DNA of 64,000 bases from positions 2,418,001 through 2,482,000 of the forward strand of contig NZ_CP081001.1 of NCBI RefSeq assembly GCF_029590555.1, read 5' to 3'. A program made the translations under genes and the position numbers. Position 1 is the first letter of the stretch; each line of letters starts with the position of its first letter. Below the pieces are notes generated by a model. It saw nothing but the letters and a program-made list of their open reading frames with translations. It was not told where the DNA came from and made no database searches. This document shows positions 17,522 to 27,300 of the stretch, one piece after another. This DNA is from Sphingobium sp. V4 (GTDB lineage: Bacteria > Pseudomonadota > Alphaproteobacteria > Sphingomonadales > Sphingomonadaceae).

Positions 17522-17877
17522 TCGCGACCCCTTGCTTCCAATCATGCCGGACATCATCAGTCGATAAAGCCGACGCATTAATATTTTTATGTCTTCTTGC
17601 GTGCGGCAGAACAAACCGTGCGACAATCCTGCCGCACGGCGTGCCTGCCACCGCCTCATCACCTAGAACGGGGATGTCGGCTCTAGTAAGTCGGGGAGGG
17701 GGCCGCTCGACGTGATTTCGGGGCGCTTAGGCGTCCTCGCATTCGCCCGTACTCGGGCACGGGAGAGGAAGGCCTTTCATCGGCGGTATTGTTCGAGCAG
17801 GAAGGTTCCGCCCGGCGAATGCCGGGGGCCGAAGGGATACGCACTGCGGGTGCGATTGGCGGCACGCAATCGCCGCT
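17522..17877. other. Intergenic region without a recognisable gene
   Basis: About 356 bp upstream of the RTX gene. Short frames exist on both strands but none has a ribosome-binding site or recognisable sequence. It presumably holds the RTX promoter, but no clear -35/-10 pair was picked out. Confidence 0.5.
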
Positions 17878-18129
17878 CTAGCCCCTTTCGATCATGTCCA
17901 TGAAATCCCTGGCAGCCTCTCGGTCAGCCGGGTCGTCGAACGTCGTCCCGACATCGGGCGCGGCGCCGAGCAGGAACAACAGCGCCCAGAGGGCGAAGCG
18001 TCGACCCTGGCTCTCTTCCAGGCCAAGGTCGACGCGCATTCGCTCGATGCCGGCAGCCATCGCTCCGGGGGCCACCGCATTCAAATCGGTGGTGCCGAAA
18101 TAGCGATGGATCTGGTCATCGAAATTCAT
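17878..18129 (-). CDS. Hypothetical small protein
   Basis: 83 residues, no domain recognised. Contains one hydrophobic helix (ALWALLFLLGAA) in an otherwise acidic protein ending DFMDMIERG. It lies 21 bases downstream of the HU-like gene on the same strand, so it could be co-transcribed. Codon use is like its neighbours. Moderately likely to be a real gene. Confidence 0.5.
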   Translation of the reverse strand: MNFDDQIHRYFGTTDLNAVAPGAMAAGIERMRVDLGLEESQGRRFALWALLFLLGAAPDVGTTFDDPADREAARDFMDMIERG

Positions 18130-18150
18130 GGGAAGCGACAGCCTCCCGGA

Positions 18151-18426
18151 TCAGCCGTTCAGCCGGTCCTTGACCGCCTTGGCGGGCGTGAAGGTCAGCT
18201 TCTTCGACGCAGCAATCTCGATCACGGCGCCGGTGGCGGGATTGCGGCCCTGGCGCGCGGGGCTGTCCTTGACCTTGAACTTGCCAAAGCCGTTGAGCGA
18301 AACTTCGTCACCCTTGGCGGCAGCGTCCGCGATGGCGCCGACCACGCTGTCGACCAGCTTGCGCGCCTCGGCCTTGCTGATGTCGTGGGATGCGGCGACC
18401 GCTTCGGCAAGATCGGTGTTGTTCAT
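18151..18426 (-). CDS. HU-family DNA-binding protein
   Basis: 91 residues with the HU/IHF core: MNNTDLAEAVAASHDISKAEARKLVDSVVGAIADA, then LNGFGKFKVKDSPARQGRNPATG, the DNA-bending arm with the invariant RNPxTG, and a C-terminal helix. Nucleoid-associated, binds DNA as a dimer. AGGAG lies about 12 bases before the ATG, slightly far. Could be the main HU or an auxiliary copy. Confidence 0.95.
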   Translation of the reverse strand: MNNTDLAEAVAASHDISKAEARKLVDSVVGAIADAAAKGDEVSLNGFGKFKVKDSPARQGRNPATGAVIEIAASKKLTFTPAKAVKDRLNG

Positions 18427-18690
18427 GAGGATATAAGCTCCTGATTATGGAACGCCTGGAAATAGCGGCCTGTTGTCGGTACGTCCACGGCCTAATGACA
18501 TTGTGCGGGCGTTGGCGCCGACGGACGGATCACAACCGCCGTCCGGACACGCCTGTTCCAGGCAGAACGCCGATCCGGTTGACGCCCCTGCCATCAACAA
18601 TCTCGACCTCACCCTGAAATATGGGCATGGTGCCCAGATGTCGGGACCGCGGCAACGACGCCTGCGAAAGACACGACCAGAGGAGAGGCC

Positions 18691-20361
18691 ATGGCGACGA
18701 GCGACGAGGGCAGCCTGCCGAAACATCACCGGGCGACACAGGGGGAAAAGCTGGTGATAGCCGCCTCCTCGCTGGGGACGGTGTTCGAATGGTATGATTT
18801 CTATCTCTACGGCCTGCTCGCCACCTATATTTCCGCCCAGTTCTTCTCCGGCGTGAACGAGACGACCGCCTTCATCTTTGCCCTCGCCGCCTTTGCCGCG
18901 GGCTTTGCCGTGCGGCCGTTCGGCGCGATCGTCTTCGGACGGATCGGCGACCTGGTCGGTCGCAAGAACACGTTTCTGGTCACGATGGCGATCATGGGCC
19001 TGTCGACCTTCGCGGTCGGCCTGCTGCCCGGCTACGCCGCGATCGGGGTGACAGCGCCCATCATCCTCGTCATCCTGCGGCTGCTTCAGGGACTGGCGCT
19101 CGGCGGCGAATATGGCGGCGCGGCGACCTATGTCGCGGAACATGCACCGCATGGGAAGCGCGGCCTCTACACCAGCTGGATCCAGACCACCGCCACATTC
19201 GGCCTGTTCGCGGCGCTGCTGGTGGTGATCGGCTTCCGCTTCGCGCTGGGCGAGCAGGCATTCGCCGCCTGGGGCTGGCGCCTGCCCTTCCTGATCTCCA
19301 TCTTCCTGCTGGGCGTGTCGATGTGGATCAGGCTGCAACTGAACGAAAGCCCGGTCTTCCAGAAGATGAAAGACGAAGGCACGACGTCGAAGGCGCCGCT
19401 GACCGAAGCCTTCGGCCGATGGTCCAACCTGCGCTGGGTGGTCATCGCGCTGTTCGGGGCGGTCGCGGGCCAGGCGGTGGTTTGGTATGCGGGGCAATTC
19501 TACGCCCTCTTCTTCCTCGAAAAGACGCTGAAGGTCGACGGCGCGACCGCCAATATCCTGATCGCGGTGGCGCTGGCGCTGGCGACCCCCTTCTTCGTCG
19601 CCTTCGGCTGGCTGAGCGACCGGATCGGTCGCAAGCCCATCATCCTGGGCGGCTGCGCGCTGGCGGCCATCGCCTATTTCCCGTTGTTCGCGGCCCTGAC
19701 CCACGCCGCCAACCCCGCCCTCGCCGCCGCCCAGGCCGCTGCGCCGGTCACGATCGCGGTCGACCCGCTGCAATGCTCCTTCCAGTTCGACCCGGTGGGC
19801 CGCAACAGGTTCGACCAGTCGAGCTGCGACATCGCCAAGGCCCAGATGGCCAAGGCCGGCATCAGCTACGCCAATGCGGAAGCGCCCGCCGGCCGTCCGG
19901 CCGTGGTCAGCATCGGCAGCACCCGTCTGAATGCGCCCGATCCCGCCCGGCTGGAAAGGGCGGAGAAGACGGCGGCGATCGCCGCTTTCCAACGGCAGCT
20001 GGACGCCGCCCTTACCCAGGCGGGCTATCCGCAAAAGGCCGAAAAGGCGCGGATCAACAAACCCGCCGTGGTCGCCATCCTCTGGGCGCTCGCCATGCTC
20101 GTGACGATGGTCTACGGCCCGATCGCCGCGATGCTGGTCGAACTTTTCCCCAGCCGCATCCGCTACACCTCCATGTCCCTGCCCTATCATGTCGGCAATG
20201 GCTGGTTCGGCGGCTTCCTGCCGACGACGGCCTTCGCCATGGTCGCGGCGACCGGGGACATTTATTACGGCCTCTGGTATCCCGTCGTGATCGCGGCTGC
20301 GACGGCGGTCATAGGGTTGCTCTTCCTGCCGGAGACCTTCCGCCGCAACATCGACAGCTGA
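18691..20361 (+). CDS. MFS transporter, metabolite:H+ symporter (MHS) family
   Basis: 556 residues, 12 predicted transmembrane helices. The N-terminus TVFEWYDFYLYGLLATY and the loop GRIGDLVGRKNTFLV are MHS-family hallmarks, as is LGGEYGGAATYVAEHAP. Between helices 9 and 10 (about residues 345-460) is a large hydrophilic insert beginning VDPLQCSFQFDP, with two cysteines and a helical tail. MHS proteins take up organic acids or compatible solutes; the substrate is not evident. AGAGGAGAGG precedes the ATG. Confidence 0.9.
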   Translation: MATSDEGSLPKHHRATQGEKLVIAASSLGTVFEWYDFYLYGLLATYISAQFFSGVNETTAFIFALAAFAAGFAVRPFGAIVFGRIGDLVGRKNTFLVTMAIMGLSTFAVGLLPGYAAIGVTAPIILVILRLLQGLALGGEYGGAATYVAEHAPHGKRGLYTSWIQTTATFGLFAALLVVIGFRFALGEQAFAAWGWRLPFLISIFLLGVSMWIRLQLNESPVFQKMKDEGTTSKAPLTEAFGRWSNLRWVVIALFGAVAGQAVVWYAGQFYALFFLEKTLKVDGATANILIAVALALATPFFVAFGWLSDRIGRKPIILGGCALAAIAYFPLFAALTHAANPALAAAQAAAPVTIAVDPLQCSFQFDPVGRNRFDQSSCDIAKAQMAKAGISYANAEAPAGRPAVVSIGSTRLNAPDPARLERAEKTAAIAAFQRQLDAALTQAGYPQKAEKARINKPAVVAILWALAMLVTMVYGPIAAMLVELFPSRIRYTSMSLPYHVGNGWFGGFLPTTAFAMVAATGDIYYGLWYPVVIAAATAVIGLLFLPETFRRNIDS

Positions 20362-20458
20362 AGCATCGGCGCTGAGCGGCAAAGACATGATCCCGGCGCG
20401 CCCGATCCATTTGTGTTGCCACCGGAGGCCCCCTAAGAAGGGCCACCACAGCAGGATG

Positions 20459-21505
20459 ATGACGGCGCGCATGGATGATCTACAATTTGATCCGGGCGGA
20501 AGCGAGCCGACCATCGCCGATGTCGCCGCCATCGCCGGCGTGTCCATCCGCACGGTTTCGCGGGTCATCAACAACAGTCCCAAGGTCAACAAGGATACGC
20601 GGGAACGCATCCAGGCGGCGATCCACCGCCTGAATTTCAGGCCCAGCCTGCGGGCGCGAGCGCTTTCGATGGGGCGCTCCCTGCTCATCGGCATGGTGCA
20701 TCATGACCGCAACGCCCTGGTGCTCGACACCATCCAGCGGGGTGTGGGCCGGGAAGCGACACGGCGCGGCTATGAAGTGATCAGCCATGCGGTACCGATG
20801 ACCGAAGCCGACGGGATCGCCCATGTGCTGGATTTCGCGCGCCGATCGCGGGTCGACGGCCTTGTCGTCCTGCCCCCGGTGTCCGGCATCCCCGGCCTGC
20901 CCGATGCGCTCAGGGCGGAACGCGTCCATGCCGTTGCGCTCTCCTCGGTACCGATCACCGGCTATGGCACCGTGCTTCTTTCTCCGGAGCGAGCGGCGGC
21001 GGGCGACGTCGCCCGCTATCTCCTGTCGCTCGGCCATTGCCGGATCGCGATGATCACCGGGCCACGGGCGATGGTTTCCGCCCGGGAACGCCGCGTCGGC
21101 TTCATCGAGGCGCTGGAGGAAGCGGGCACGCCGCTGCTGGCGGAGGCGGAGGGCGACTATGGCCTGGCCGCCGGGATCGAGGGTGCCCACGCTCTCCTCT
21201 CCCTGCCCACGCCGCCGACCGCGATCTTCGCCGCCAATGACGTCATGGCCGCCGGCGTGCTCAAGGTCGCGGCGGAACGCGGCATCGCCGTTCCGTCCAT
21301 GCTGTCGGTCGTGGGCTTCGACGGCAGCCTTCTGGCCGAAATGCTCACGCCCTCGCTCACCACGATCGTGCGCCCCTTCGGCGAGATGGCGCAGATCGCC
21401 ACCCGCCATCTGATCGACCTGATAGAGGGGGAGCCACCGGTCGAACCGGATATCCCGCCCCTGCGCCTGCGGGAATCGCAAAGCAGCGCGCCGCCGCCTG
21501 CCTGA
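20459..21505 (+). CDS. LacI-family transcriptional regulator
   Basis: 348 residues. HTH TIADVAAIAGVSIRTVSRVINNSPKVNKDTRERIQAAI with the hinge helix LNFRPSLRARALS, then a periplasmic-binding-like core ending TTIVRPFGEMAQIATRHLIDLI. Several ATGs cluster at the start; 20459 has AGG three bases upstream, and 20471 is also possible. It follows the MHS transporter by about 100 bp and could control it, which is inference. Confidence 0.9.
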   Translation: MTARMDDLQFDPGGSEPTIADVAAIAGVSIRTVSRVINNSPKVNKDTRERIQAAIHRLNFRPSLRARALSMGRSLLIGMVHHDRNALVLDTIQRGVGREATRRGYEVISHAVPMTEADGIAHVLDFARRSRVDGLVVLPPVSGIPGLPDALRAERVHAVALSSVPITGYGTVLLSPERAAAGDVARYLLSLGHCRIAMITGPRAMVSARERRVGFIEALEEAGTPLLAEAEGDYGLAAGIEGAHALLSLPTPPTAIFAANDVMAAGVLKVAAERGIAVPSMLSVVGFDGSLLAEMLTPSLTTIVRPFGEMAQIATRHLIDLIEGEPPVEPDIPPLRLRESQSSAPPPA

Positions 21506-21540
21506 CATACGCCACTGGACTCTTGGGGCGGCGTCACTAT

Positions 21541-21554
21541 ATACCGCTCGGTAT
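21541..21554. promoter_or_regulatory. TetR operator box 1 (ATACCGCTCGGTAT)
   Basis: Perfect 6-bp arms, ATACCG and CGGTAT, around a 2-base centre, overlapping the first two bases of the tetR start codon. It is the best of three related boxes (see 22221-22234 and 22269-22282) and would give autorepression. Confidence 0.7.
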
Positions 21555-22161
21555 GGAAATGGCGACACATAGCGGGAGAGGCCGTCCCAGGGAGTTCGAT
21601 CCCGAGCAGGCGCTGGCGGCGGCGCTCGAGGTCTTCTGGCGTCGTGGTTATGAGGGCGCGTCCCTCGCCGAACTGACCGAGGCGATGGGCATCACCAAAC
21701 CCAGCCTCTATGCCTGCTTCGGCAACAAGGAATCCCTCTTCCGCAAGGCGCTTGACCTCTATGAGCGCGACAAGCTCTGCTATGTGAAGTCCGCGCTGGA
21801 GGAACCCACGTCCAAGGCGGTGGCCGAGCGGCTGCTGCGCGGGGCGCTTGCGATCCAGACCAATGCCAGCGATCCCAGGGGCTGCCTGGGCGTCATCAGT
21901 TCGGTAGGCGGCACCGCCCATGCCGAATGTATCCGCGATGAGGTGCACGCCCGCCGCGCCTCCTCGGACCGCGCGATGGTCGAAAGGTTCGAGCGCGCGC
22001 GCGACGAAGGCGACCTGCCCGATCATGTCGAGCCGCAGGCCCTGGCCTGCTATCTCTCCGCCGTCATGCAGGGCATGGCGGTCCAGGCCGGCGCTGGCGT
22101 GCCGACCGAACGACTGGAAACGCTGATCGACACGACCCTGTCCATGTGGCCGGGCCGCTGA
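21553..22161 (+). CDS. TetR/AcrR-family repressor of the adjacent RND efflux operon
   Basis: 202 residues. The N-terminal HTH is FDPEQALAAALEVFWRRGYEGASLAELTEAMGITKPSLYACFGNKESLF. The C-terminal region (NASDPRGCLGVISS, EPQALACYLSAVMQGMAVQAGAG) matches the TetR_C subgroup that includes NemR/YcdC-like repressors of stress and efflux genes. It lies upstream of, and in the same direction as, the efflux operon and shares a palindrome with it. A redox-reactive Cys in RGCLG is conserved in related proteins but is not proven functional here. Confidence 0.9.
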   Translation: MEMATHSGRGRPREFDPEQALAAALEVFWRRGYEGASLAELTEAMGITKPSLYACFGNKESLFRKALDLYERDKLCYVKSALEEPTSKAVAERLLRGALAIQTNASDPRGCLGVISSVGGTAHAECIRDEVHARRASSDRAMVERFERARDEGDLPDHVEPQALACYLSAVMQGMAVQAGAGVPTERLETLIDTTLSMWPGR

Positions 22162-22220
22162 GCGAATTTATTTCGCTGTCGTAGCGGTATTCCCCTTGAA
22201 ATGGCCGCGCCGCAAATAAA

Positions 22221-22234
22221 ATACCTCTCGGTAC
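22221..22234. promoter_or_regulatory. TetR operator box 2
   Basis: ATACCTCTCGGTAC, with TACC/GGTA arms; same pattern as the box at the tetR start. It lies just upstream of the candidate -35 of the efflux operon. Confidence 0.6.
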
Positions 22235-22243
22235 AAAAAGAGG

Positions 22244-22271
22244 TTGACCAGCAAGGTCGCGTTAATATATA
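22244..22271 (+). promoter_or_regulatory. Candidate sigma-70 promoter of the RND efflux operon
   Basis: TTGACC at 22244-22249, a 16-bp spacer and TATATA at 22266-22271. The -10 overlaps operator box 3, consistent with repression by the TetR protein. Confidence 0.55.
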
Positions 22272-22282
22272 CCAATCAGTAT
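22269..22282. promoter_or_regulatory. TetR operator box 3
   Basis: ATACCAATCAGTAT, matching the other boxes with one change in the right arm. Overlaps the candidate -10. Confidence 0.55.
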
Positions 22283-22542
22283 AGAACTGGCTGGGCGCAT
22301 GTCCCAGGGAGGTCATCATGCGACATAATCTCAAACATTCCCGCTGTTGCTGACAGCGGCATAAGGGGCGGCCTGCCGGCGACGGAGGCAACCTGATCCA
22401 CATTCCCGATCCTTCCATTGCCGCGCCCACCGGCGCGCGCAGGTGGGATCGTTCGCGCAAATTTCGGGCGCAAGGCACGGGACGCGGCGGCGCGGCTCCG
22501 GGCGTAGAGACGCGTCCTCTTCAAACGGGGAAGGAAAAGGCA

Positions 22543-22938
22543 ATGGCTTTCCTTGATTTCGCACAACCGTTGGCCGGCCCGCAAATGGCGGTCGGCTCCA
22601 GCATCGTCCCGCCCGCCAGCGCAACGGATTTTTCCGCGCAGGAGTGGCAGATCGTCTCCCTCGCCCGCACGGACGGGCTGCGCTCACTTCAGGGACCGGG
22701 CCGTTTCGCCCGCCTGCGTCGCTGGATTTTCGGCGAGGAAACCAACCTGACCCTTGCCAGCGACCGGCTGGAGGCGCTGCGCCGCCTGGCCGTCGAGGCC
22801 TGGCACAAGGGCTATGCCGTCTCGCTGTCCGGTCTCGCCGCCTTCCGCGCGGCAGGCTTTTCCACCGCCCAACTCGAGCTTCTGCTCGCCACCATCAGCG
22901 CGGGCCGCACGGCTCGCGGCACCCGGAGTTTCGCATGA
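22543..22938 (+). CDS. Hypothetical protein, first gene of the RND operon
   Basis: 131 residues, no recognised domain and no signal peptide or membrane segment. An N-terminal Pro/Ala-rich part is followed by a helical region (FSAQEWQIVSLARTDGLRSL, SDRLEALRRLAVEAWHKGYAVSLSGLAAFRAAGFS). It overlaps the membrane-fusion protein gene by ATGA, so translation is coupled. GGGGAAGGAAAAGG precedes the ATG. Could be a cytosolic modulator; unknown. Confidence 0.65.
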   Translation: MAFLDFAQPLAGPQMAVGSSIVPPASATDFSAQEWQIVSLARTDGLRSLQGPGRFARLRRWIFGEETNLTLASDRLEALRRLAVEAWHKGYAVSLSGLAAFRAAGFSTAQLELLLATISAGRTARGTRSFA

Positions 22939-24197
22939 ACCAGCACACGAAAATCACTGCCGACGCCGAATATTCGGACGCCGGCATTGGACCGAAGCGG
23001 CGATGGTCCCGCCGCCATGGCGGCATCGCCGCCGTCGCCGTCATTGCTCTTTTCGGCGCAGGCTGGAAGCTGCTCGACCAGCCTCAGGCCCAGGCGTCGG
23101 CCTCCCCGCTGGCTGCGGTCGGCGTGTCCGCGCCGCTCGCCCGCAGCGTGACCCAGTGGGACGATTATGTCGGCCGCTTCGCCCCCAGCCAGACAGTGGA
23201 AATCCGCCCGCGCGTGTCGGGTGCGGTAACCGCCATCCATTTCCGCGACGGCGATTTCGTCCGTCAGGGACAGCTGCTCTTCACCATCGACCAGCGCCCC
23301 TTCCTGGCGGCCCTTGCCGAAGCGCGGGCGAGCAGCGCATCGGCCCGAAGCGCGCTGCTGCTGGCGCAGAATGACTATGCCCGCGTCCAGCGGCTCAGCG
23401 GTGACGAGGCCGTATCGGCCAGCGAAGTGGATGCGCTGCGCTCGCGGCTTCAGGCCGCACAGGCCTCGCTCGCGGGGGCGCAGGCGCGCGAGCGGCAGCG
23501 TGCGCTGGATGTCGAGTTCACGCAGGTCCGCGCCCCCATTTCCGGCCGCGTCTCCGACCGCCGCGTCGACATCGGCAATCTCGTGTCCGGCGCGGAAGGC
23601 AATGGCGCTTCGCTGCTGACCACGGTCAACAAGCTCGACCCCATCTATTTCAACTTCGATGCGTCCGAAGCGCTCTACCTCAAGTCGCAGCGCGACAAGG
23701 GCGCCGGCGGCGCGGTCGAGGTCCGTTTGCAGGATGAGGCCGACTATCGCCACAAGGGCCGGCTCGACTTCACCGACAATGGTCTCGATCCGCGCTCCGG
23801 CACGATCCGCATCCGCGCCATATTCGACAATCCGGGCAATTTCCTGACCCCCGGCCTGTTCGGCAACATGCGCCTCGCCAATGGCGGCAAGGTCAATGCC
23901 CTGCTGGTTCCCGATGAGGCGATCCAGTCCGATCAGGCGCGCAAGACCGTGCTGGTGGTGGGACGGGATGACAGCGTGACGGCGAAGCCGGTGGAGCTTG
24001 GCCCGATCGTCGACGGGTTGCGGATCATCCGCTCGGGCCTCGCGCCCGATGACCGGGTGATCGTGTCCAACATCCAGGCGGCCATGCCCGGCGCCAGGGT
24101 GGCGGTGAAACCCGCCGCGATCCGCCCGACACCAACCCCGGTCACGCCGGTCGACAGCCCGGCCCCGGTGGCGGCGCAGGCAACCTTCGCCCGGTAA
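22935..24197 (+). CDS. RND efflux periplasmic adaptor (membrane fusion protein)
   Basis: 420 residues. N-terminal membrane anchor (GIAAVAVIALFGAGWKLL) after a charged cytosolic tail. Lipoyl half-motifs (VEIRPRVSGAVTAIHFRDGDFVRQGQLLFTID and VRAPISGRVSDRRVDIGNLVSG) flank an alpha-hairpin (about residues 125-195), followed by beta-barrel and membrane-proximal domains. MexE/AcrA-like. It bridges the RND pump at 24315 and the outer-membrane channel at 27521. Confidence 0.93.
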   Translation: MNQHTKITADAEYSDAGIGPKRRWSRRHGGIAAVAVIALFGAGWKLLDQPQAQASASPLAAVGVSAPLARSVTQWDDYVGRFAPSQTVEIRPRVSGAVTAIHFRDGDFVRQGQLLFTIDQRPFLAALAEARASSASARSALLLAQNDYARVQRLSGDEAVSASEVDALRSRLQAAQASLAGAQARERQRALDVEFTQVRAPISGRVSDRRVDIGNLVSGAEGNGASLLTTVNKLDPIYFNFDASEALYLKSQRDKGAGGAVEVRLQDEADYRHKGRLDFTDNGLDPRSGTIRIRAIFDNPGNFLTPGLFGNMRLANGGKVNALLVPDEAIQSDQARKTVLVVGRDDSVTAKPVELGPIVDGLRIIRSGLAPDDRVIVSNIQAAMPGARVAVKPAAIRPTPTPVTPVDSPAPVAAQATFAR

Positions 24198-24207
24198 TTC
24201 ATTTAAG

Positions 24208-24229
24208 CCCCTCCCCTGAAGGGGAGGGG
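24208..24229. repeat. Intergenic palindrome 1 in the RND operon
   Basis: CCCCTCCCC-TGAA-GGGGAGGGG, a perfect 9-bp hairpin 10 bases after the adaptor stop. Could act as an attenuator or mRNA-stabilising stem between adaptor and pump genes. Confidence 0.7.
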
Positions 24230-24252
24230 ATATTCGAAGACAATCCCAAGCC

Positions 24253-24278
24253 CGCGATCCGGCCCCCGCCGGATCGCG
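24253..24278. repeat. Intergenic palindrome 2 in the RND operon
   Basis: Perfect 11-bp arms (CGCGATCCGGC and GCCGGATCGCG) around CCCC, between adaptor and pump genes. No U-tract follows, so it is not a classic terminator. Confidence 0.7.
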
Positions 24279-24314
24279 CGGCATCCCTTTCGCTCGCTCG
24301 CAAAGGACGCTCCG

Positions 24315-27300
24315 ATGCGTTTCTCCCGTTTCTTCATCGACAGGCCGATCTTCGCCGCCGTCATAGCGGTGGTCATCACCGTGGTCGGCGCGCTCGCCTT
24401 CATCGGCCTGCCGGTGTCCCAATATCCCGACATCGTGCCCCCCACGGTCACGGTCTCCGCCCAATATCCCGGCGCATCGGCGGAAACGGTCGCATCGACC
24501 GTCGCCGCGCCGATCGAGCAGGAAATCAACGGCGTCGACGACATGCTCTACCAGAGCAGCCAGTCGACCGGCGACGGCAAGGTGGTCATCACCGTCACCT
24601 TCAAGATCGGTACCGACCTCGATGCCGCGCAGGTGCTGGTGCAGAACCGCGTCGCCGTCGCTATCCCACGCCTGCCGGAGGAAGTGCAGCGCCTCGGCGT
24701 CGTCACCCGCAAGACCACGCCCGAATTCCTGATGGTCGTGAACCTGCAATCGCCCGACGGCACGTTCGACCGCAATTACCTGTCCAACTATGCGCTGACC
24801 CAGGTACGCGACCGGCTCGCCCGGCTCGACGGCGTGGGTGACGTGCAGCTCTTTGGATCGCGCGACTATGCGATGCGGATCTGGATCGACCCGGACCGTG
24901 CCGCCGCGCTGGACCTGACCGCTGGCGAGATCGTCGCGGCGCTCCGCGCCCAGAATGTCCAGGTTTCTGCCGGTTCGATCGGCCAGCCCCCCTATGATCG
25001 CGGGGAAGCCTTCCAGCTCGGCGTCGAGATGCAGGGCCGCCTGACCGAACCGCAGCAATTTGCCAACATCGTCATCCGCACCGATGCCGACGGCCGTCAG
25101 GTCCGCGTGGCGGATGTCGCCCGCGTGGAACTGGGCGCGCAGGATTATGGCATCAACACCTATCTTTCGAACAAGCCCACCGTCGTCATCGCCGTGATGC
25201 AGCGCCCCGGTTCCAACGCGCTCGACGCGGCGGAGAAGGTGAAGGCGGAAATGGACCAGCTGTCCCAGCGCTTTCCCAAGGGGCTGGAATATAGCGTCAT
25301 CTACAACCCGACCGAATTCATCAGCCAGTCGATCGACGCCGTCTACCAGACGCTCATCGAAGCGGTACTGCTGGTCGTGCTGGTGATCCTCGTCTTCCTC
25401 CAGAACTGGCGCGCGGCGATCATCCCGATCATCGCCATCCCGGTCTCGCTGATCGGCACGGCGGCGATTCTCGCGGGCCTTGGCTACAGCCTCAACAACC
25501 TGTCGCTCTTCGGCCTCGTCCTCGCCATCGGCATCGTCGTCGACGACGCCATCGTCGTCGTCGAGAATGTCGAGCGCAATATCGAGCATGGCATGTCGCC
25601 GCTCGAAGCCGCCCGCACTTCCATGGACGAAGTGTCGACCGCGCTGATCGCGATCGTGCTGGTGCTGTGCGCGGTGTTCGTGCCGACGCTCTTCATCACC
25701 GGCATTTCCGGCGCTTTCTACCAGCAGTTCGCCGTCACCATCTCGACCGCGACGATCATCTCGCTGATCCTCTCGCTCACCTTGTCGCCCGCCGCCGCCG
25801 CGCTGCTGCTCAAGGCAAAGCATGGCCCGCGCGACCGGAGCGGCGATCCACTCTGGCGGCAGAAGCTGGGCGTGGCCGTCGATGCGTTCAACCATGGCTT
25901 CGACCGGATGAGCGCGGGCTATGGCCGCCTTACCCGCTTCCTTGTCGCGCGCCCGAAAAAGATGCTGCTGACCTATGCAGGCCTGATCGCCGCCACCATC
26001 GCCCTGTTCTGGGTGACGCCCGGCGGCTTCATCCCCGCGCAGGACCAGGGCTATTTCCTGGCCGTCGTCCAGCTGCCCTCGGGCGCCTCGCTCGAACGCA
26101 CCGACAAGGTGACGCGCGAGGTGGCGGAGAAGATCCTGCCGGTGAAGGGCCTGCGCGGCGCGGTGATGTTCGCCGGCTTCCATGGTCCCTCGCAGACGCA
26201 GGCACCCAACAGCGCGGCGATCTACTTCCCCTTCAAGAGCTTTGCCGAGCGCAAGGCGGAAGGCGTCACCTATGCCGGCATCATGGAACAGGCGAACAAG
26301 GCCGTCGCCGGTTATGACAAGGCGCGCATCCTGCTCGTGCCCCCGCCGCTCATTCAGGGTATCGGCTCGGCCGGCGGCTATCGCATGATGCTGGAGGATC
26401 GCGAGGACCGCGGCTATGCGGAACTCAACAAGGTCGCGGGCGAAATGATCGCCAAGGCGAACCAGTCCCCCAGCCTCGCGATGGTCTACACCCTGTTCGA
26501 CGTCGGCACGCCGCGCGTCTACGCGGACGTCGACCGGCGCAAGGCCGACCTGCTGGGCGTGCCGCCCGAACGCATCTTCGAAGCGATGCAGGTCTATCTG
26601 GGGTCGGCGTTCGTCAACGACTTCAACCTGCTGGGCCGCACCTATCGCGTGACAGCGCAGGCCGATGCCGATCATCGCGGCACGGTGGCCGACATCGCCA
26701 ACCTCAAGACCCGGTCGAACAGCGGCCAGATGGTGCCGATCGGCTCCGTCTCGACCTTCAAGGACAAGACCGGCCCCTATCGGGTGGTTCGCTACAATTT
26801 GCTGCCGGCGGTGGAGATCGACGGCGACACGGCCCCCGGCTATTCCTCCGGCCAGTCGCTGACCACCATGGAGAAGCTCGCCGCCGCCGCGCCTGCCGGT
26901 TATGGCAGCGAATGGACGGGCGTTGCCTATCAGCAGAAGATCGCCGGCAACACCGCCGGACTCGTCTTCGGCATGGCGGTCTTCTTCGTCTTCCTGGTGC
27001 TGGCGGCGCAATATGAAAGCCTGACGCTGCCGTTGTCGATCATCCTGATCGTGCCGATGTGTCTGTTCGCGGCCATGCTGGGCGTGAACCTGCGGGGACA
27101 AGACAATAATATCCTGACGCAGATCGGTCTGGTCGTGCTGATCGCTCTTGCCGCGAAGAACGCCATTCTGGTGGTCGAATTCGCCAAGCAGGCGGAAGAG
27201 GAACAGGGCCTGTCGCCGGTCGAAGCCGCCGTTCAGGCTGCCCAGACCCGCCTGCGCCCGATCCTGATGACCAGCTTCGCCTTCATCCTTGGGGCAGTGC

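Larger units (their letters stand above)
22162..22542. other. Leader and promoter region of the RND operon
   Basis: No protein-coding gene seen. It holds operator boxes 2 and 3, a promoter and, in the leader, a small hairpin (CCGCTGT 22341-22347 and ACAGCGG 22353-22359). The transcript would have an unusually long 5' untranslated region of roughly 260 bases. Confidence 0.55.

Noticed and set aside
18445..20694. Long minus-strand frame opposite the MHS transporter
   Set aside because: Shadow of the transporter gene with low-complexity composition and no recognisable sequence.
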